DNA of 64,000 bases from Epithemia pelagica (Eukaryota > Bacillariophyta > Bacillariophyceae > Surirellales > Surirellaceae), in the NCBI GenBank assembly GCA_946965045.2, contig OX337240.1, forward strand, positions 930,001 to 994,000. Direction: 5' to 3'. Every line of letters starts with the position of its first letter. The stretch's first letter is position 1. Below, piece by piece: positions 20,701 through 32,129 of this stretch. The notes beneath the pieces were generated by a model. The model saw only the letters and a list, made by a program, of their open reading frames with translations, did not search any database and was not told where the DNA came from. A program made the position numbers and the translations under genes.

Positions 20701-22605
20701 TTATTTGCATCCGCTTCCTCGTCCCCTCTCATCACCACGAAAAGAAGAAAACTGTTTGAGGATCTCTTCCAAAGTCGAAATTGTTTGGTGGATGCAGTCT
20801 GGAGGTTGTCGAAGTCCAAAGTCTGCGGGATCCTCGCCGTCCTTCGACTTGAGGTATTCCTCGGTCATTGCCGCCATTCGATGAAGTTTGTCAACTGAGC
20901 TCTTCTCCTCGTTCAGATTGTCAAAGAGACTGGAAGGAGAAGTCAGCAGCAAGAATGAAGCCACCAATTGGATCTGCGTGTACAACAGTGCTTGTGTCCA
21001 TGCACGCAAGAAATTGGGATACCGCAAGTATGCATATACTACACTGTCGTCCTCGAGGATTCTCTTAGGCGCATTTGCCTTCACTGTCCCTTCATCCAGA
21101 TCAATTAGCGTCAACTTTTGGGAAACGGCGTTGTAAACCAGGTTGTGTGGAAGAGCATCCCCGTGGAAAAGACTATCGCACAAGGATTTTGTCTCTCTCC
21201 ATAAAATACTGAAAATGGAGCAAAATTTGTGGAAACCGAGAGCGGCAATGGTTTCCTCCTTAACGGCATCGCCACAATCGTGCATGAGGAAAACTCCCAA
21301 CTGATCAGTTCCGTATGGCAGTACACAGTATGTGTCGTAGTAATGCTGCTGGTACTTGTTAAAAAGTTCAATCACCGACTTGGCAGGGTTGGGCCGGAGA
21401 GATGTATCCTTCAACCTTACTTTGAGATAGAAATGTTTGGTAGAATCTGCTGGTTTCAATGATTTGAAAAAATCACTAACTTGCCCTTCAAATTTCTCCC
21501 AACTTTGACCTAAGGAGGGGGGAAATCTGTCCAAGAGTAGTGTTATTTCATCTTTGTTCCCACAAAAGACCATTGACGTCGTGCCATTGGAGACGAGATG
21601 CGGGCTGTTCCATAAGGCTTCCGGTAATGTGAGAAGAGCTGGAATCCTGTGCGAAGCTGCAATCACCTGCTTGATTTCACCACCAATTTCCTGCGTCTTG
21701 CCGTTCCTGAGAAAGTGCACTAGAAGCTGAACTCCGAACAAATCATCAGTCCGACACTGTGTCCAAAAGACTTGTGAAAGAAGGGAATCACCCAGATGCT
21801 CAGGTGCTGATAGTCGGACAAGGCCCACCGCGTATTCGTTCTTCTTCGCACCAAAGCAACCGTAGCCGCAGATGCAAAATCCAAAGACGGACCGCACTTT
21901 CATTCCCATGTGCACGCGGAAAAAATAGAGAAGGGCACAGAGGTATAAGGCGCACTGCTTTGAAGCATTGGGTTTTGAGTAGGTGGAATCATTTTTTATT
22001 TCCCCAAAGTGAAGGGCCCTTTCTCGAACAACAGTCAAATCTGGTAGAGAGGTGGTTGTCACATTCAATCCCTTCAACAATCTCTCCTGGATCAGGATTT
22101 CATTCGCTCCTTCATCTCGACTTAGACAAGATTCGTAGAACTCATTCAAGAGTGCTTTCAGAGGTGTTTCCTGGTAGCGTTCATTTCGTCGGAAAAATCG
22201 CCGTAACATTATCTCGCTTTCCCACTGTGATGACGAAACGGGAAATTCAACGCCATGATTGCGCTTGAGTTCCGTAAAGATGGCATTGCGTAGCCCATTC
22301 TCCGACAGCCTTCTATCCTTCAAAGCTCGTTTCACGTTATCCCCGATGATCTCGGAGGACGGTGCGATATGTGACTTGTCCGGAAAGAAAATGTCAGGTT
22401 TGTCCACGGCAATCTCTTCAATCTCGGCTGGGTGGTGGTCGTGCAATATGGCGGAGGACTTGCTGGCACAAAGGGCGCCCGAAGGTGCGGGGCGCTCCAT
22501 CAAGGCCAGTCTTTTTCTCTTTAGTGGCCTGTCGCTTCGGTCGTCTGCTGTGCTGGCAATGGGTTCCATGCTTGTAGGAGTAGTTTTAATCTCTTTGGTT
22601 TGCAA
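20701..22605 (-). CDS. Nuclease-like plus kinase-like two-domain protein, copy 1 (634 aa)
   Basis: Not a named family to my knowledge. A basic NLS-like motif (RPLKRKRLAL, 26-35) precedes a segment with a PD-(D/E)XK pattern: Pro188-Asp189 in SLPDLTVV, Glu202 and Lys204 in FGEIKND, and Gln217 in SKQCALYL. The C-terminal half is protein-kinase-like: Lys395 in FYLKVRL as candidate ATP lysine, catalytic loop HGDALPHN (481-488) with Asp483 and Asn488, and IDLDEG (501-506) in place of DFG. Nuclease-plus-kinase fusions are described among Crinkler/RHS-type eukaryotic effectors (Aravind and co-workers), but no Crinkler leader is visible here. Uninterrupted ORF. Its 3' end abuts a BRCT-gene fragment. 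Upstream ATG chosen; Met13 (MEPIAS) aligns with the start of the other copies. Confidence 0.7.
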   Translation of the reverse strand: MQTKEIKTTPTSMEPIASTADDRSDRPLKRKRLALMERPAPSGALCASKSSAILHDHHPAEIEEIAVDKPDIFFPDKSHIAPSSEIIGDNVKRALKDRRLSENGLRNAIFTELKRNHGVEFPVSSSQWESEIMLRRFFRRNERYQETPLKALLNEFYESCLSRDEGANEILIQERLLKGLNVTTTSLPDLTVVRERALHFGEIKNDSTYSKPNASKQCALYLCALLYFFRVHMGMKVRSVFGFCICGYGCFGAKKNEYAVGLVRLSAPEHLGDSLLSQVFWTQCRTDDLFGVQLLVHFLRNGKTQEIGGEIKQVIAASHRIPALLTLPEALWNSPHLVSNGTTSMVFCGNKDEITLLLDRFPPSLGQSWEKFEGQVSDFFKSLKPADSTKHFYLKVRLKDTSLRPNPAKSVIELFNKYQQHYYDTYCVLPYGTDQLGVFLMHDCGDAVKEETIAALGFHKFCSIFSILWRETKSLCDSLFHGDALPHNLVYNAVSQKLTLIDLDEGTVKANAPKRILEDDSVVYAYLRYPNFLRAWTQALLYTQIQLVASFLLLTSPSSLFDNLNEEKSSVDKLHRMAAMTEEYLKSKDGEDPADFGLRQPPDCIHQTISTLEEILKQFSSFRGDERGRGSGCK

Positions 22606-22899
22606 GTAGTACTTACGGTAGGCGCTGCATCATGGTGAAGTTTTTCCCGTGGAATCGCCGGCGTGGCTTTTGCGGCGGGGGCAATTGCCCGTCGAGGCAT
22701 ACATCCCCTTAGCGGAGGAAAGTCATGAGGATTAGTGATCGAAATTTGACTAGCATTCTCTATTTGCACACCAAAAGCACGACACACATGCGACCTCTTA
22801 CCCCTAGTTGGGGGTAGTCGTGTCATTCTCCCGACAACTGGGACGCGAAAGTACGGCCAGACATTGGGAATTATTAATCCTATCTTTTCACAATCTTGT
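22606..22899. other. Upstream region of nuclease-kinase copy 1
   Basis: No gene. It differs from the upstream region of copies 2 and 3 soon after the start codon, so this copy sits in a different context. Confidence 0.5.
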
Positions 22900-23235
22900 T
22901 GTTGCATCAACTATCAACAAGTCGTCCAACTCTAGCATCAAGCATAAAAAAGTGAGCCGAAGAAAGAACGAGTCGTTTTGAAACAAGGGAGTGATTGGCA
23001 CAATCAATATCCCACCGTGACGGGTGTTACGGGCGAACATGTCTTGATTGTCCAAACGCCCGACTTGACACACATCAAGAAGGAGTTGCAAGCCTTGCAT
23101 GACAATCATGGCGTTACCGCCTTGGCCAAAGATCTTGTGTTTTATCTTACTCACTACTTCCTCATAACAGATGTGTTCGACAAGGGTTATAAATACTCCC
23201 TCATGAACACATTCATGAAGGATACCAGGACAAAA
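22900..23235 (+). pseudogene. Mosaic of 5-oxoprolinase fragments
   Basis: 22900-23108 matches OPLAH codons around 15865-16059 ([34 protein letters not shown]) with an insertion near 22925-22965. At the shared AAAGATC it changes to the OPLAH 3' flank (about 19583-19706), itself with a short deletion. At 23236 it joins the 3' part of a copia RNase H gene. Two non-adjacent pieces of one host locus are therefore fused in the same orientation. Confidence 0.8.
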
Positions 23236-26200
23236 GTTCGTCCTTGATGGTTCATATGCAATCCGACATATACCATTGGCAACGTTCTCCCTTACAAAAT
23301 GATATGCAATAGCATTCGACTTCTTGCGGAGAGTCGACTCCGGTCTGGTTCCGTTCTGTACGACCGACATATTGTCCACCCTTATGTGGGCATGACCATC
23401 CAATGGAACGCCCAGCATCCTCAATTTGTACCTCAAGCCTTTTACCATTTCAATACCAACTTTCAAGGCCATAAACTCCGAACCAAACGTCGAGGTTTCG
23501 ACACTGGTTTGCTTCTTTGAATACCAAGTTATTGGGGAACGGTTCAAGAAGATCAAGACCCCTGTTCGAGACCGACGTGTGACCAAATCACCAGCATGGT
23601 CCGAGTCAACAAATACTGTCATTTGGACAGGTTTACCATGCGGTTCTGGGGCATCTGGTAGAATCTCCTCTTTTTCACCCGGATAAAAACCGGACCAATC
23701 CGCCACTGGCTCCTCCCTATGCACGATGTAAGATGGATCGAGCACCAGTCTTGACCTGTCATATTGGTGTATGTACGCGAAAACGTGGAGGAGAGCGTGT
23801 ACATGACCTTCTCTCGGTCCTCCCAGGTAAGCAGCCAACATGGAGACTTCTGTCGTGATATCGATTCTTCCAAGCTCCACTAACCAACGGAGCACTCCAA
23901 TCTGTTGTTGGAAAAAGGATTGCCATTCTTGGTCGCAATAGGATGAAGTGTCCAACTCAGGACGGTAACCGGATGGGAGGACGCCTGCCACGCGAGTTTT
24001 GAGGATCATATCTTGCTCTTCCAACCATATCTTCACATTTTGAATCGCTTCTGTAGCGTACTTCTTGGAACTCAAGGCCCAACATCGTTTGTGTTGGTTG
24101 AGCATGTTGAGAATATCTCCTCATCCCCTGTCCGAGATTACCAGCACATCGTCAATATAAATAAAGACGAGTTCATAGTATGCCAATCCATCCTGTTTCT
24201 TGGCTGATCGTAGATATACGTCAGGATCAGCTTTGCAAGGCTTGAACCCCAATGATTCTTGTAGGGTGGTGGAAAGATGTTCTCTCCAGGCGAATGCACG
24301 GGTTTTGAGCCCATAGAGGGCTTTTGTTATTACCGCAAAACGTCCCTCATACTCTTTCCCGAACTCAAGGCCACAGCGAGTGCAAATCTTTTTATGACAA
24401 GGAGCATTTAGGTAGGCTCCTGCTATATCGGCAGCGGTAACATCAACACCATTTAATGCGGCCAACATAAATCCAATTCGGACACTTTCTCGGGAAACAA
24501 CACTCGCGTACGTCGGTGTTTTGGGTTCTCCTGTCTTATGGCCACCTGCAACATATCTTGCCTTTCGAGTGAAATCCATCTTCACGTCGAATACGATATG
24601 GCAGGGGATTATCTCATGGCCAACAGGTTGTGGTGCTCCTTTGTCCAGAATCTTAACTGCTGGAAATATTTTCGACATTTCAAGTTGCAGTGCCTTGGCC
24701 CAAAAGTCTGTACCGCTTTCCCTATCAATCTCCAATGCCCTTTCGACGTTCTTGGGCAGTTCAATACCGTATATCGGGTTGACTTGGCCGCCTTGATTAA
24801 TTGGTTGCGCCTCTTCAAAGCAAAGGTGACCCACCAAGCAAAAGCCGGTTCCTTGTCTATTAAGTTTGCAACCACGGCATATTTGGCCACTTCCAATGGA
24901 TTGGATTCCTTTCGGTCTTGCAACTTCTCTCATGACGTCGATCCGTCTTTCCATTTGACACACATAGACCATCCTCTCGTTGTTCTTCTTTTCTTGTGCT
25001 CCCTTCCATTCCAATGAAAGGTACCATCCAAGATGGGGATAGCTGTAGCGTCCTTCTTGTGGTCGACAATGCTGCTCAGAAGGTGATATTTATTGCCTTC
25101 TTCATCCAGTTGTTCATAGATGTTTTCGGCTATCAGATTGGCTGCGTAGGATTCAACATGCCCGTCCTGAAATTCCACTTCATACATTGTTGTATCGAGG
25201 ATTGGGTTTGTTGATGGGCGTCCAACAAGGTTCCCTTCGGCGTCTCTTTTCCTTCGTTTGACTTGCCCTGGACGTAATGTGCCTCCTATCGGTAACATGA
25301 CTTTTGCTGTAATAAGCTTGTCATAGGAGTCAGTCTTGTACTTGTCGAGGTCCGGCTTTCGAACATTCTCTTGCTCATTGTCCTCATAAGCGTCATAAAA
25401 GGGAGTGTCTGTCCCATCTTCTTCGGCCTCGTCTTCTTCAATTGGCATGCCTTCGAATTTGGCGCCTAATACTGCCTTCAAATTGGCATTGAATTGTTCT
25501 CGCTGAGCCGTGAAGGTTTCATTGTGGGATTTCTCTGCAGATAAAGGCCATACCGACGTTCTATAGATGACCTTCCCTCCTTTATCCGTAAGGATTTTAG
25601 AACTCATGGCTTGACCAACACTTCGACTAGGTCCAAGCCATCTACCCAATTTTCGACCTTCGAACCCAGGGTTTGAATACCAGACAGGGTCATACCACCG
25701 ATGTTCCACCAAGTGTGATATATCTGGTGTGTCCCCTGTCAACGTAGTGAGTGGAGGACCGGCATCAAATGGACTTGTCAATAAGACTGTGTGAGATTGT
25801 CTCGCTGCAACCAACTCAAGACAATGATCCCAAAGAACAGAGGGTCCTCATCTCGCGGCGGTACATCCTTTTCAGTTCCCGAATATTGGCCTCTGCCAAA
25901 TTCTGATTGGGCGTGTACGCCTCGATAGGCTTGATCCGACAACTAAACTTGTGCGCCGTCCTTCTGAAATTCCCACTCGTCAACTCTGGAGCGTTGTAGG
26001 GAATGATACTGTTGAAGATCCCATCATCACTGAATACACGTTCAAGTGTTATAAGGGCATCTTTCTTCCTTTGCATTGGGTAAAACTCAACCCAACCAAA
26101 GTCCGTTGCATATACTTGTCCGCAAGTATTTTGCCCAAGCGACTTGACATCGGAGAAGAGGGTGTCAGTATAAACATCCGCTCTCAATCTCCGGTGCTTA

Positions 26201-26970
26201 AGTTGATATGCCGTAAGGCGTTATCTCTTGCTTCCTGTGGAGTCGGAGAAATCACAAACTCCCCATTGCGTTGTAGCCGAAGCTGTTTTCTCAGCCAAGG
26301 GAATACCTATCCCCCATCGTCTCGCCAAAGTCACAGGATCAACAGTCCCCTGACGACGATGCCTCAGGTCGGCTATCGTTCTTGTATTCACACGAACCAT
26401 ACGAGCCATTCTTTGATGCAAGTCTCTTGGTTCTTTCGTACGGACGGTATTTGACTCTAGATCTACTCGGAGTTTCCTTTCGTCGGCATCAGCCAAGTCA
26501 TTCGGGTCCCACTTACTCGGATCAGTGTTCTTGATCTCGTCCCAAGTTGGCTACCTTACGGTGAATGAACTTATCACACCAACTAGGTCGAATTGGATAA
26601 CAAGTTGTTTGCTTTCGTCTGAGAGAGGAGCGGCAATAGAATGGGAGAGGTGATTTCTGTCCTCGCTCTTGATGAATTTTAAATGCACGTTGTTTACGGT
26701 TACTCCCGCCTCCCTCATCTGGTTTGGGTTCAGGAAGCACTTGTTCATCATCGGCAGATGTAAAGCCTGATGAAAATACAGAAGGTACGTCTCAAATGTC
26801 GTCGGATCATCATAAGCCACGACTCCTGTGATGATAGGCGTCTCTTTTATACTTTCGAGTGAATTCGTAAACCCACTAACTTCCGCCTTGCCTGTTGTAT
26901 ATAAGACCAAACAGACATCACCCAAGCAACAAGTATCGGCGTGACTGTCCAATTCGCATGCTGCTGTCAT
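23236..26970 (-). pseudogene. Copia-A pol, decayed copy in unit 1
   Basis: Protease, integrase, reverse transcriptase and RNase H of a Ty1/copia (CoDi-like) element. Visible: protease LDSHADTC at 26942-26965, integrase pieces (NAPELTSGNFR, NQNLAEANIRELKR), RT with YIDDVLVISD at 24121-24160, RNase H with TVFVDSDHAG and STFGSEF. In-frame stops at 26551-26553 (TAG) and 26221-26223 (TAA), and frameshifts near 25815, 24925 and 24115, break it. The 3' end is cut at 23236 by a join to 5-oxoprolinase fragments, which removes the last RNase H codons. Most breaks are shared with unit 2, so they predate the duplication. Confidence 0.85.
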
Positions 26971-27009
26971 GGCTGTGATTTCACCGCTTGTAATCGTACT
27001 GACATTATG

Positions 27010-27760
27010 TCAGACACGATCATTCCGCTTCTTTTGCTGGCTCATGATTGCTCCAACTCCGGCCTCTCTCTCTTCTGTGGAGTCATCTCCATTACTCGTG
27101 GAATCTTCAGTTGTGTCTGTGGCTGATGAAGAGCCATCGTTGTTCTTTCTCTTCTTCTTGTTGGAATTCACTCCTGATGCAGACCGTTTCTTGGTACTGC
27201 TGTTTTGCTTGTCACGCGTCTCTCGAACCAAATGCTGTTGCTCAGGTGTGAGCTTGATCCACTGTCGATAAGGGTAGTATCTATTGGGGTCGAATTTTGT
27301 CGGAGTGTCTTGTTTGTTCTTGTTATTTCCCTTGTTATTTCCCTTGTTGTTTTTCTTGTTGTTCGAATGGATTGCAGAAATCTTGGCCCTTCTTGTTGTT
27401 GCACTAAATGAGACCTTGTTATCTTGTACCTCTGCAAGGTATCCTGAGGCAACTTCGAATGAGAGTCGAAGCGTTGGGGTTGCGAGGATTTGGTTCTTCG
27501 CGCTTTCCAGACGTGAATCATTGATCCCTGTGAGGAGGATCCTAATCTTCCTTTCTTCACTGACAAACTCTCCTGTTGATTCAAGGTCCGAGAAGGCACG
27601 TTGGAGTGATTCGATGTATTTTTCATAGTTGAAATTCCTCTTCGTGCCATGATCATAATAGTTTGTTTCCAAAGTCTGGAACGAAAATGGACCTTTTGTT
27701 GTCTCGCGTATTGTTGGTGGAGTCTTCTATCAGCATGACCACGATCTGCCAATGGACCAG
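27010..27760 (-). pseudogene. Copia-A gag fragment, unit 1
   Basis: The C-terminal part of Gag (from about METNYYDHGTKR) matches the gag of copia-C at 63.4-64.0 kb (KRNYTYERYIESLQRAF, GVGAIMS). The 5' half and leader are missing: the homology stops near 27760. Ends in TGA at 27010-27012, after which the same frame stays open into the protease without another stop until 26551. Confidence 0.8.
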
Positions 27761-27907
27761 CAAGAGATTTGCAAATGGGAGGACGCCAACGAAGTGCTAC
27801 TCCTCATTCGTCAGTTCAACTAGTGCTAATGCTTCTTCATTCCTCAGTTCGACTCATCATAGTGCTTCTTCATTATTTTACTAATTGCTTATTGTTACAT
27901 TCCATAC

Positions 27908-30801
27908 TCATTCATCTATATCATCGTTTTGTTGCAACATATCCAATAGTTCTGACGTTGTTTGTGACTGTGCTTGACTTTGGTTTGCTGGTTGTGCTGT
28001 TGGGAGTCCGACCTCCCAGTCATCATCTACAGGCCCTTCAAGTTCCTCCAAACAGAACAAATCGCTATCATTGGACAGTCCATACTCCAGTGTTCCTCCG
28101 TTCTTCTTGATCCATTTGTCAAACACATCGATCTCTTCCTGTGGCCGTTGGAGGTAGGCTGCCTTTATCTCACTTTCTGTTGAACCGATAAGAAAAACCA
28201 TGCGTCGTTGTAACCAGCGAGCCAATGCCCGCATTCTACTCTTTTTCCCAGTTCCCCTGTTTGCCGCACCACCACGTTGTGTCCTGCTAAAATAGAAACA
28301 TTTGAATAAACTATTGAATGCTGGTTCAAGGTGTTAGCTTAGTAGCACAATCTGCTCTCGTCTTCATTGCAATGACTTACCTTCCAATCCCTGTTGACTA
28401 TGCAACCATAGATTGCACCATTTCAAAAGATACTCCATACAATGACCACTTCCCAACATGTGGGCATAGTTAGTGATTCCCTCTGAGCCATACAATGCTA
28501 CCCAGTCCCTGTAGAAGTAGTCCACGTCTCCTCGCTGGAAAGCAAAGATCTCAGCGTCCAACAGGTCATTTCGTACGTTGACTTTCTTCATGGCCTCTCT
28601 GAAATATTGAATGGAACTCTTGAATAGAGCTTTCTTTTGCTCGTCGACTAAGCAACAATCAATCAATATTTCGAATTTGGGAAGCAACTTGCGTATTCTT
28701 ACATTGTCCATGGTGATCTCGCCGACTTTGTTACTTGGCGTCTCGTATGGCAACTTCCATTGCGTTGGCAGAACTTGAGAACCAAGTATTTCCAGATTCA
28801 TAAGACTCTGGATCTTGTCGGTGAACGCGGCAACTCGGTCATCTATGGTTGTTGTATCGGGCGGCATCCATGGTAATTTGATTCCATCCTTCGGATTCAC
28901 AGCGTTATTCAGTCCGGTCTTCAGAACCATGCTAAGAAATTTTATGCCCATCCTGTTCTCCATGTGGAGGAGACACGGAATGGCATCCATCATGAGAACA
29001 ATAGCAATCTTTTTTCTCAAAGCCTTCACATTGTCAAGGCATTCCACGGCCTTCTTGTATGCCCATTCACTCACTTTCTGACATTTCAGGCGCTTCTGAC
29101 GTTCTTCCAAGGTTCCAGTCATACAAAGTCGACGGATCCTGAGATCGTTTGAAACGGATCTGGCGTATTGCTGTCTCTGTTCTGCACTGGCCTGCTCCAA
29201 GTCGAAGTGAATGGAGTACAGTTGTGTTCTCTGCATTTCAGTTCCATTCGAGTTTGGATCCTCTGCCATTGACAATTCAGAATGCTCCTTCAACGCCTCA
29301 AGGTCCTTTGCAATAGTGGGAAGCAAACTCTTTTGAAATTCTTTGACTTCTTGTTCCATGGACTCTATGTGTTTGTCTGTCAGCATTTTCACATGCCTGC
29401 ATATCGACGTGGGATCTTGATCATGATCCAGTTCTAGACAAGTGGAACACTTTGATGGTTTCGTGCCAGATGGTTCATGGAGTTGACCACTGTGGATGGC
29501 GCATTTTGAACAAGGGAACTTGTGTTGTTTTGCAGCTCCACCTCTGCCGCTCAACTCCCAATCGCATTTCATGTCGCAGTTCGTACAAAGAGTGGGCTTC
29601 TTGATTCCATGCTCCTTGGATACGACATCGACGGCCTTCTTTATTTCTTCCAGAGTTCTGGCAAACACACCCAAGACGTTGGCCGTTGTTTCTGGCATCG
29701 CAACGCACCCAACAGGGAAGACCGATTGTTGTGATTGTGTGTAGGGGTTGGACGGGTCATTAAACTTGATCCCCACGAGAGTATGGGAAAGATTTTTGGT
29801 GAACAGAGCACCATCAAGGCTTTGGGCGATCCGGATAGACTTGACCACGGCCTCAGTCCCCATTACATGACCAGCCTTTAGCAGACATACTAGAACATCG
29901 GCAGCTCAGAAAGCAAAGCCCTCTGTTCCATTCTTTGAGTTAGTCTCTAGAATGTAGGGACAAATAACCCGACCAAATGTCTCGACCATTGTAGCGTATG
30001 CCTTCATGCAACCTGAAGAGGGAAGCAACGTCTTGACCCGTGGAACTCCGTCTGTTTCAACAGTTTGGAGGAGTTTGATTCCTTCATAGTTCAAGACTCC
30101 GCCACGCAAATCCATTTGTTTCAGAATCCGGTGCGGAGTAAACACATTCTCCCGAATGTAATCTCCTCGGAACACAGAATAAGAACACTGCTTGAGTTGG
30201 CCCTCATGAACAGTGTCGTCCAAGCACAATTTGGCGATTTGTGAGTAGAAATACTTCAATGAGCGACTATTGGTGGCACGAATGTTCTTTGTGGCATCTT
30301 CAATCACGTTGCGAATGTGTTGTACAAGGGTATCTGCCTGTTCGTTGGTTGTTACGGTGTTGGGGAGACGTCGGCTTTTACATGACGTACAGTTTCTTTC
30401 CAGTTCTATGATTGTTTTCTTTGCTGTACGCAACTTATCGGCTTTGTTACGAAGCTGTTTGGTCATAGAGTCGTTCTTTTCTTGAGATATTTGCAAACAC
30501 TCTCTCAAACGGAGTACTTCTTGTTGTAGCGTTGTCACCTCTGATGTTCCTGGTGCATCGGTATCAGGGATAGTGCTGTGAAGTTCAGTAGTAGTTGGGG
30601 ACTCTGTACTGAATGCATTCTGTACGACTTCCACAGCAACGGATGACTCTTCGTTTATTGAAGATTGATTGTCTACAATATTGACAGAGGTCGTTTGTTC
30701 TTCGGTATCGGAACTGTACTGGTTCTGGAGCATCTCAATGGCTTCCGTCGACGGCTCTGGTTGGGTGGCTTGATCTTCGTTCTCTTCTTCGTCATCTTCT
30801 T
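27908..30801 (-). pseudogene. Large DDE-type transposase, unit 1 copy with a nonsense codon
   Basis: Same gene as 41435-44260 (described there). The exon structure is the same, with a 60-bp intron at 28321-28380. A CGA to TGA change puts a stop at 29906-29908, splitting the protein after about 275 residues of the 921-aa form; the unit-2 copy has CGA. It is a C-to-T change in a CpG on the coding strand, fitting methyl-C deamination. Otherwise the copies are nearly identical, so the loss is recent. Confidence 0.7.
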
Positions 30802-31698
30802 CTATGTCCGAGAGGCAGGCACTGGGACCAATCGTATTTGGTTGGAATTGGCTTGAAGTGAACGTATTAACGACGTTCTTCTTTTGGTCTGCTTCTTCTT
30901 GTTCTTCTTCTGTCGAGGATTTGACTGGGTATTCTCGTCGTCGTCAGAAATTCTATCAGTTGGTTTAACTAAGTTAGTACTATGCCATGCCGCACATTTG
31001 TATGGACCCTTCGCACGTTTCCTATTTACTTTCAATTCAGGGCTGGACCGTTCGTTGTTGTCGGCGTTCACACATTGACTACAGGACAGGAAAGCTTCGT
31101 GTTCAAATACCTTCATTCGATTGAGACCGAAGACAGAACAAGGATAGTTGTCTTCGCTCTTAAAGTCTTGAATGATCTTGTGAATGCGGCGCTGTTCCAG
31201 AACAGAGTTCTCGATGGTTCCTTCGTCTTCAAGTCGTTGACTGCGAGTTCGTTTGTTCGGAGAAGCAGCAGATAAGGGTGGTGGAGGAGCACTACTTCTC
31301 TTCTTGCTGGCTCGACTTGGCTGTTGTTTTTGAATGACTCTGGAAGGCTTAGGACGACTGATGGAAGTCTTCTTGTTCTTCTGGACTGAAGGAGATGGAG
31401 GGGATTGACTAGCAGATTCGTTCTCCTTGTTGGGGCAATGGTTGGAATCGGTACGCAGGGAGGGAGGTAAGAAAAGATCATTTGGAAGGCAACATGAACA
31501 GGGATCCTGGGAGTTTTGGTCGGGATGGGAACGGGTAGATGGTCTTGACATCGGTCTTTGTGTTTGTCTGTTACTAAAAGGAAGTGTTGGAATGGTTGTC
31601 TCCTTCGACATGAGAAAGGGAGGTGCACTGATGATGTTGGTTTTTGGAAATTTGGTCGAGACTAATGTGCGATTGATGTAGAAATATTGTACATACAT
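30802..31698 (-). CDS. Hypothetical protein upstream of the transposase, 298 aa (unit 1)
   Basis: Ser/Pro/Lys-rich, disordered N-terminal two thirds, then a Cys-containing block (CSVFGLNRMKVFEHEAFLSC, then SQCVNADN and YKCAAWHST) that may bind zinc, then a Lys-rich NLS-like end (KKNKKKQTKRR). Its frame ends 68 bp before the transposase Met, and the transposase frame is open upstream of that Met, so this is probably a 5' exon of the transposase gene joined by an intron I could not place. Met30 (MSKETT) is an alternative start. Confidence 0.45.
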   Translation of the reverse strand: MYVQYFYINRTLVSTKFPKTNIISAPPFLMSKETTIPTLPFSNRQTQRPMSRPSTRSHPDQNSQDPCSCCLPNDLFLPPSLRTDSNHCPNKENESASQSPPSPSVQKNKKTSISRPKPSRVIQKQQPSRASKKRSSAPPPPLSAASPNKRTRSQRLEDEGTIENSVLEQRRIHKIIQDFKSEDNYPCSVFGLNRMKVFEHEAFLSCSQCVNADNNERSSPELKVNRKRAKGPYKCAAWHSTNLVKPTDRISDDDENTQSNPRQKKNKKKQTKRRTSLIRSLQANSNQIRLVPVPASRT

Positions 31699-31818
31699 TA
31701 ATGGTAGTGTTGGTGCGCCGGCTGAACTTATTCGGCCATCTCATTTTTTGGATGGCATCATCCGACGAAAAAAGGGGCAGTTGTTGGATGAGGCGTTTTT
31801 GAGAACCTTTCGGATATC

Positions 31819-31893
31819 TGAGAGCGAGACCAAGGGCGGGGAAGGTTACTTGGATGACTGTCGGATGATTTCCGACCGTTGGTCTCGCTCTCA
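31819..31893. repeat. 15-bp inverted repeat hairpin (unit 1)
   Basis: TGAGAGCGAGACCAA (31819-31833) and its exact reverse complement (31879-31893), 45-nt loop. A second pair (ATCATCCGAC near 31757, GTCGGATGAT near 31860) lies around it. May mark the end of the transposase-bearing element or be a small MITE remnant. Confidence 0.6.
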
Positions 31894-32129
31894 GGGGTCT
31901 GATAGATCCGTTGAAAGGGCTCCAAGTTAGGGGCTAGCCTAAATCTCTGTAAATTCGGCAAAGGGTAGTTTTTCATTTAACAAAAGGGTTTCTCACTGTT
32001 TGTGCTATAGTAAATCCGCAAATTTATGAGAGCGTCTCGGCAGGGCCGGCGATGACCGTTTACACCGGTAGCTCGTATTGACGGCAAAGAACAGGCGCGT
32101 CCGCCATTGCCAGGGTGTGCGCAGTAGCA

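Noticed and set aside
20701-22605. Calling the nuclease-kinase genes Crinkler effectors outright
   Set aside because: No LxLFLAK-type leader or signal peptide is visible; only the domain pairing is similar.
24538-25017. Plus-strand ORFs of 91-159 aa opposite copia-A RT (also in unit 2)
   Set aside because: Shadows of the minus-strand pol sequence, conserved only because the DNA is duplicated.
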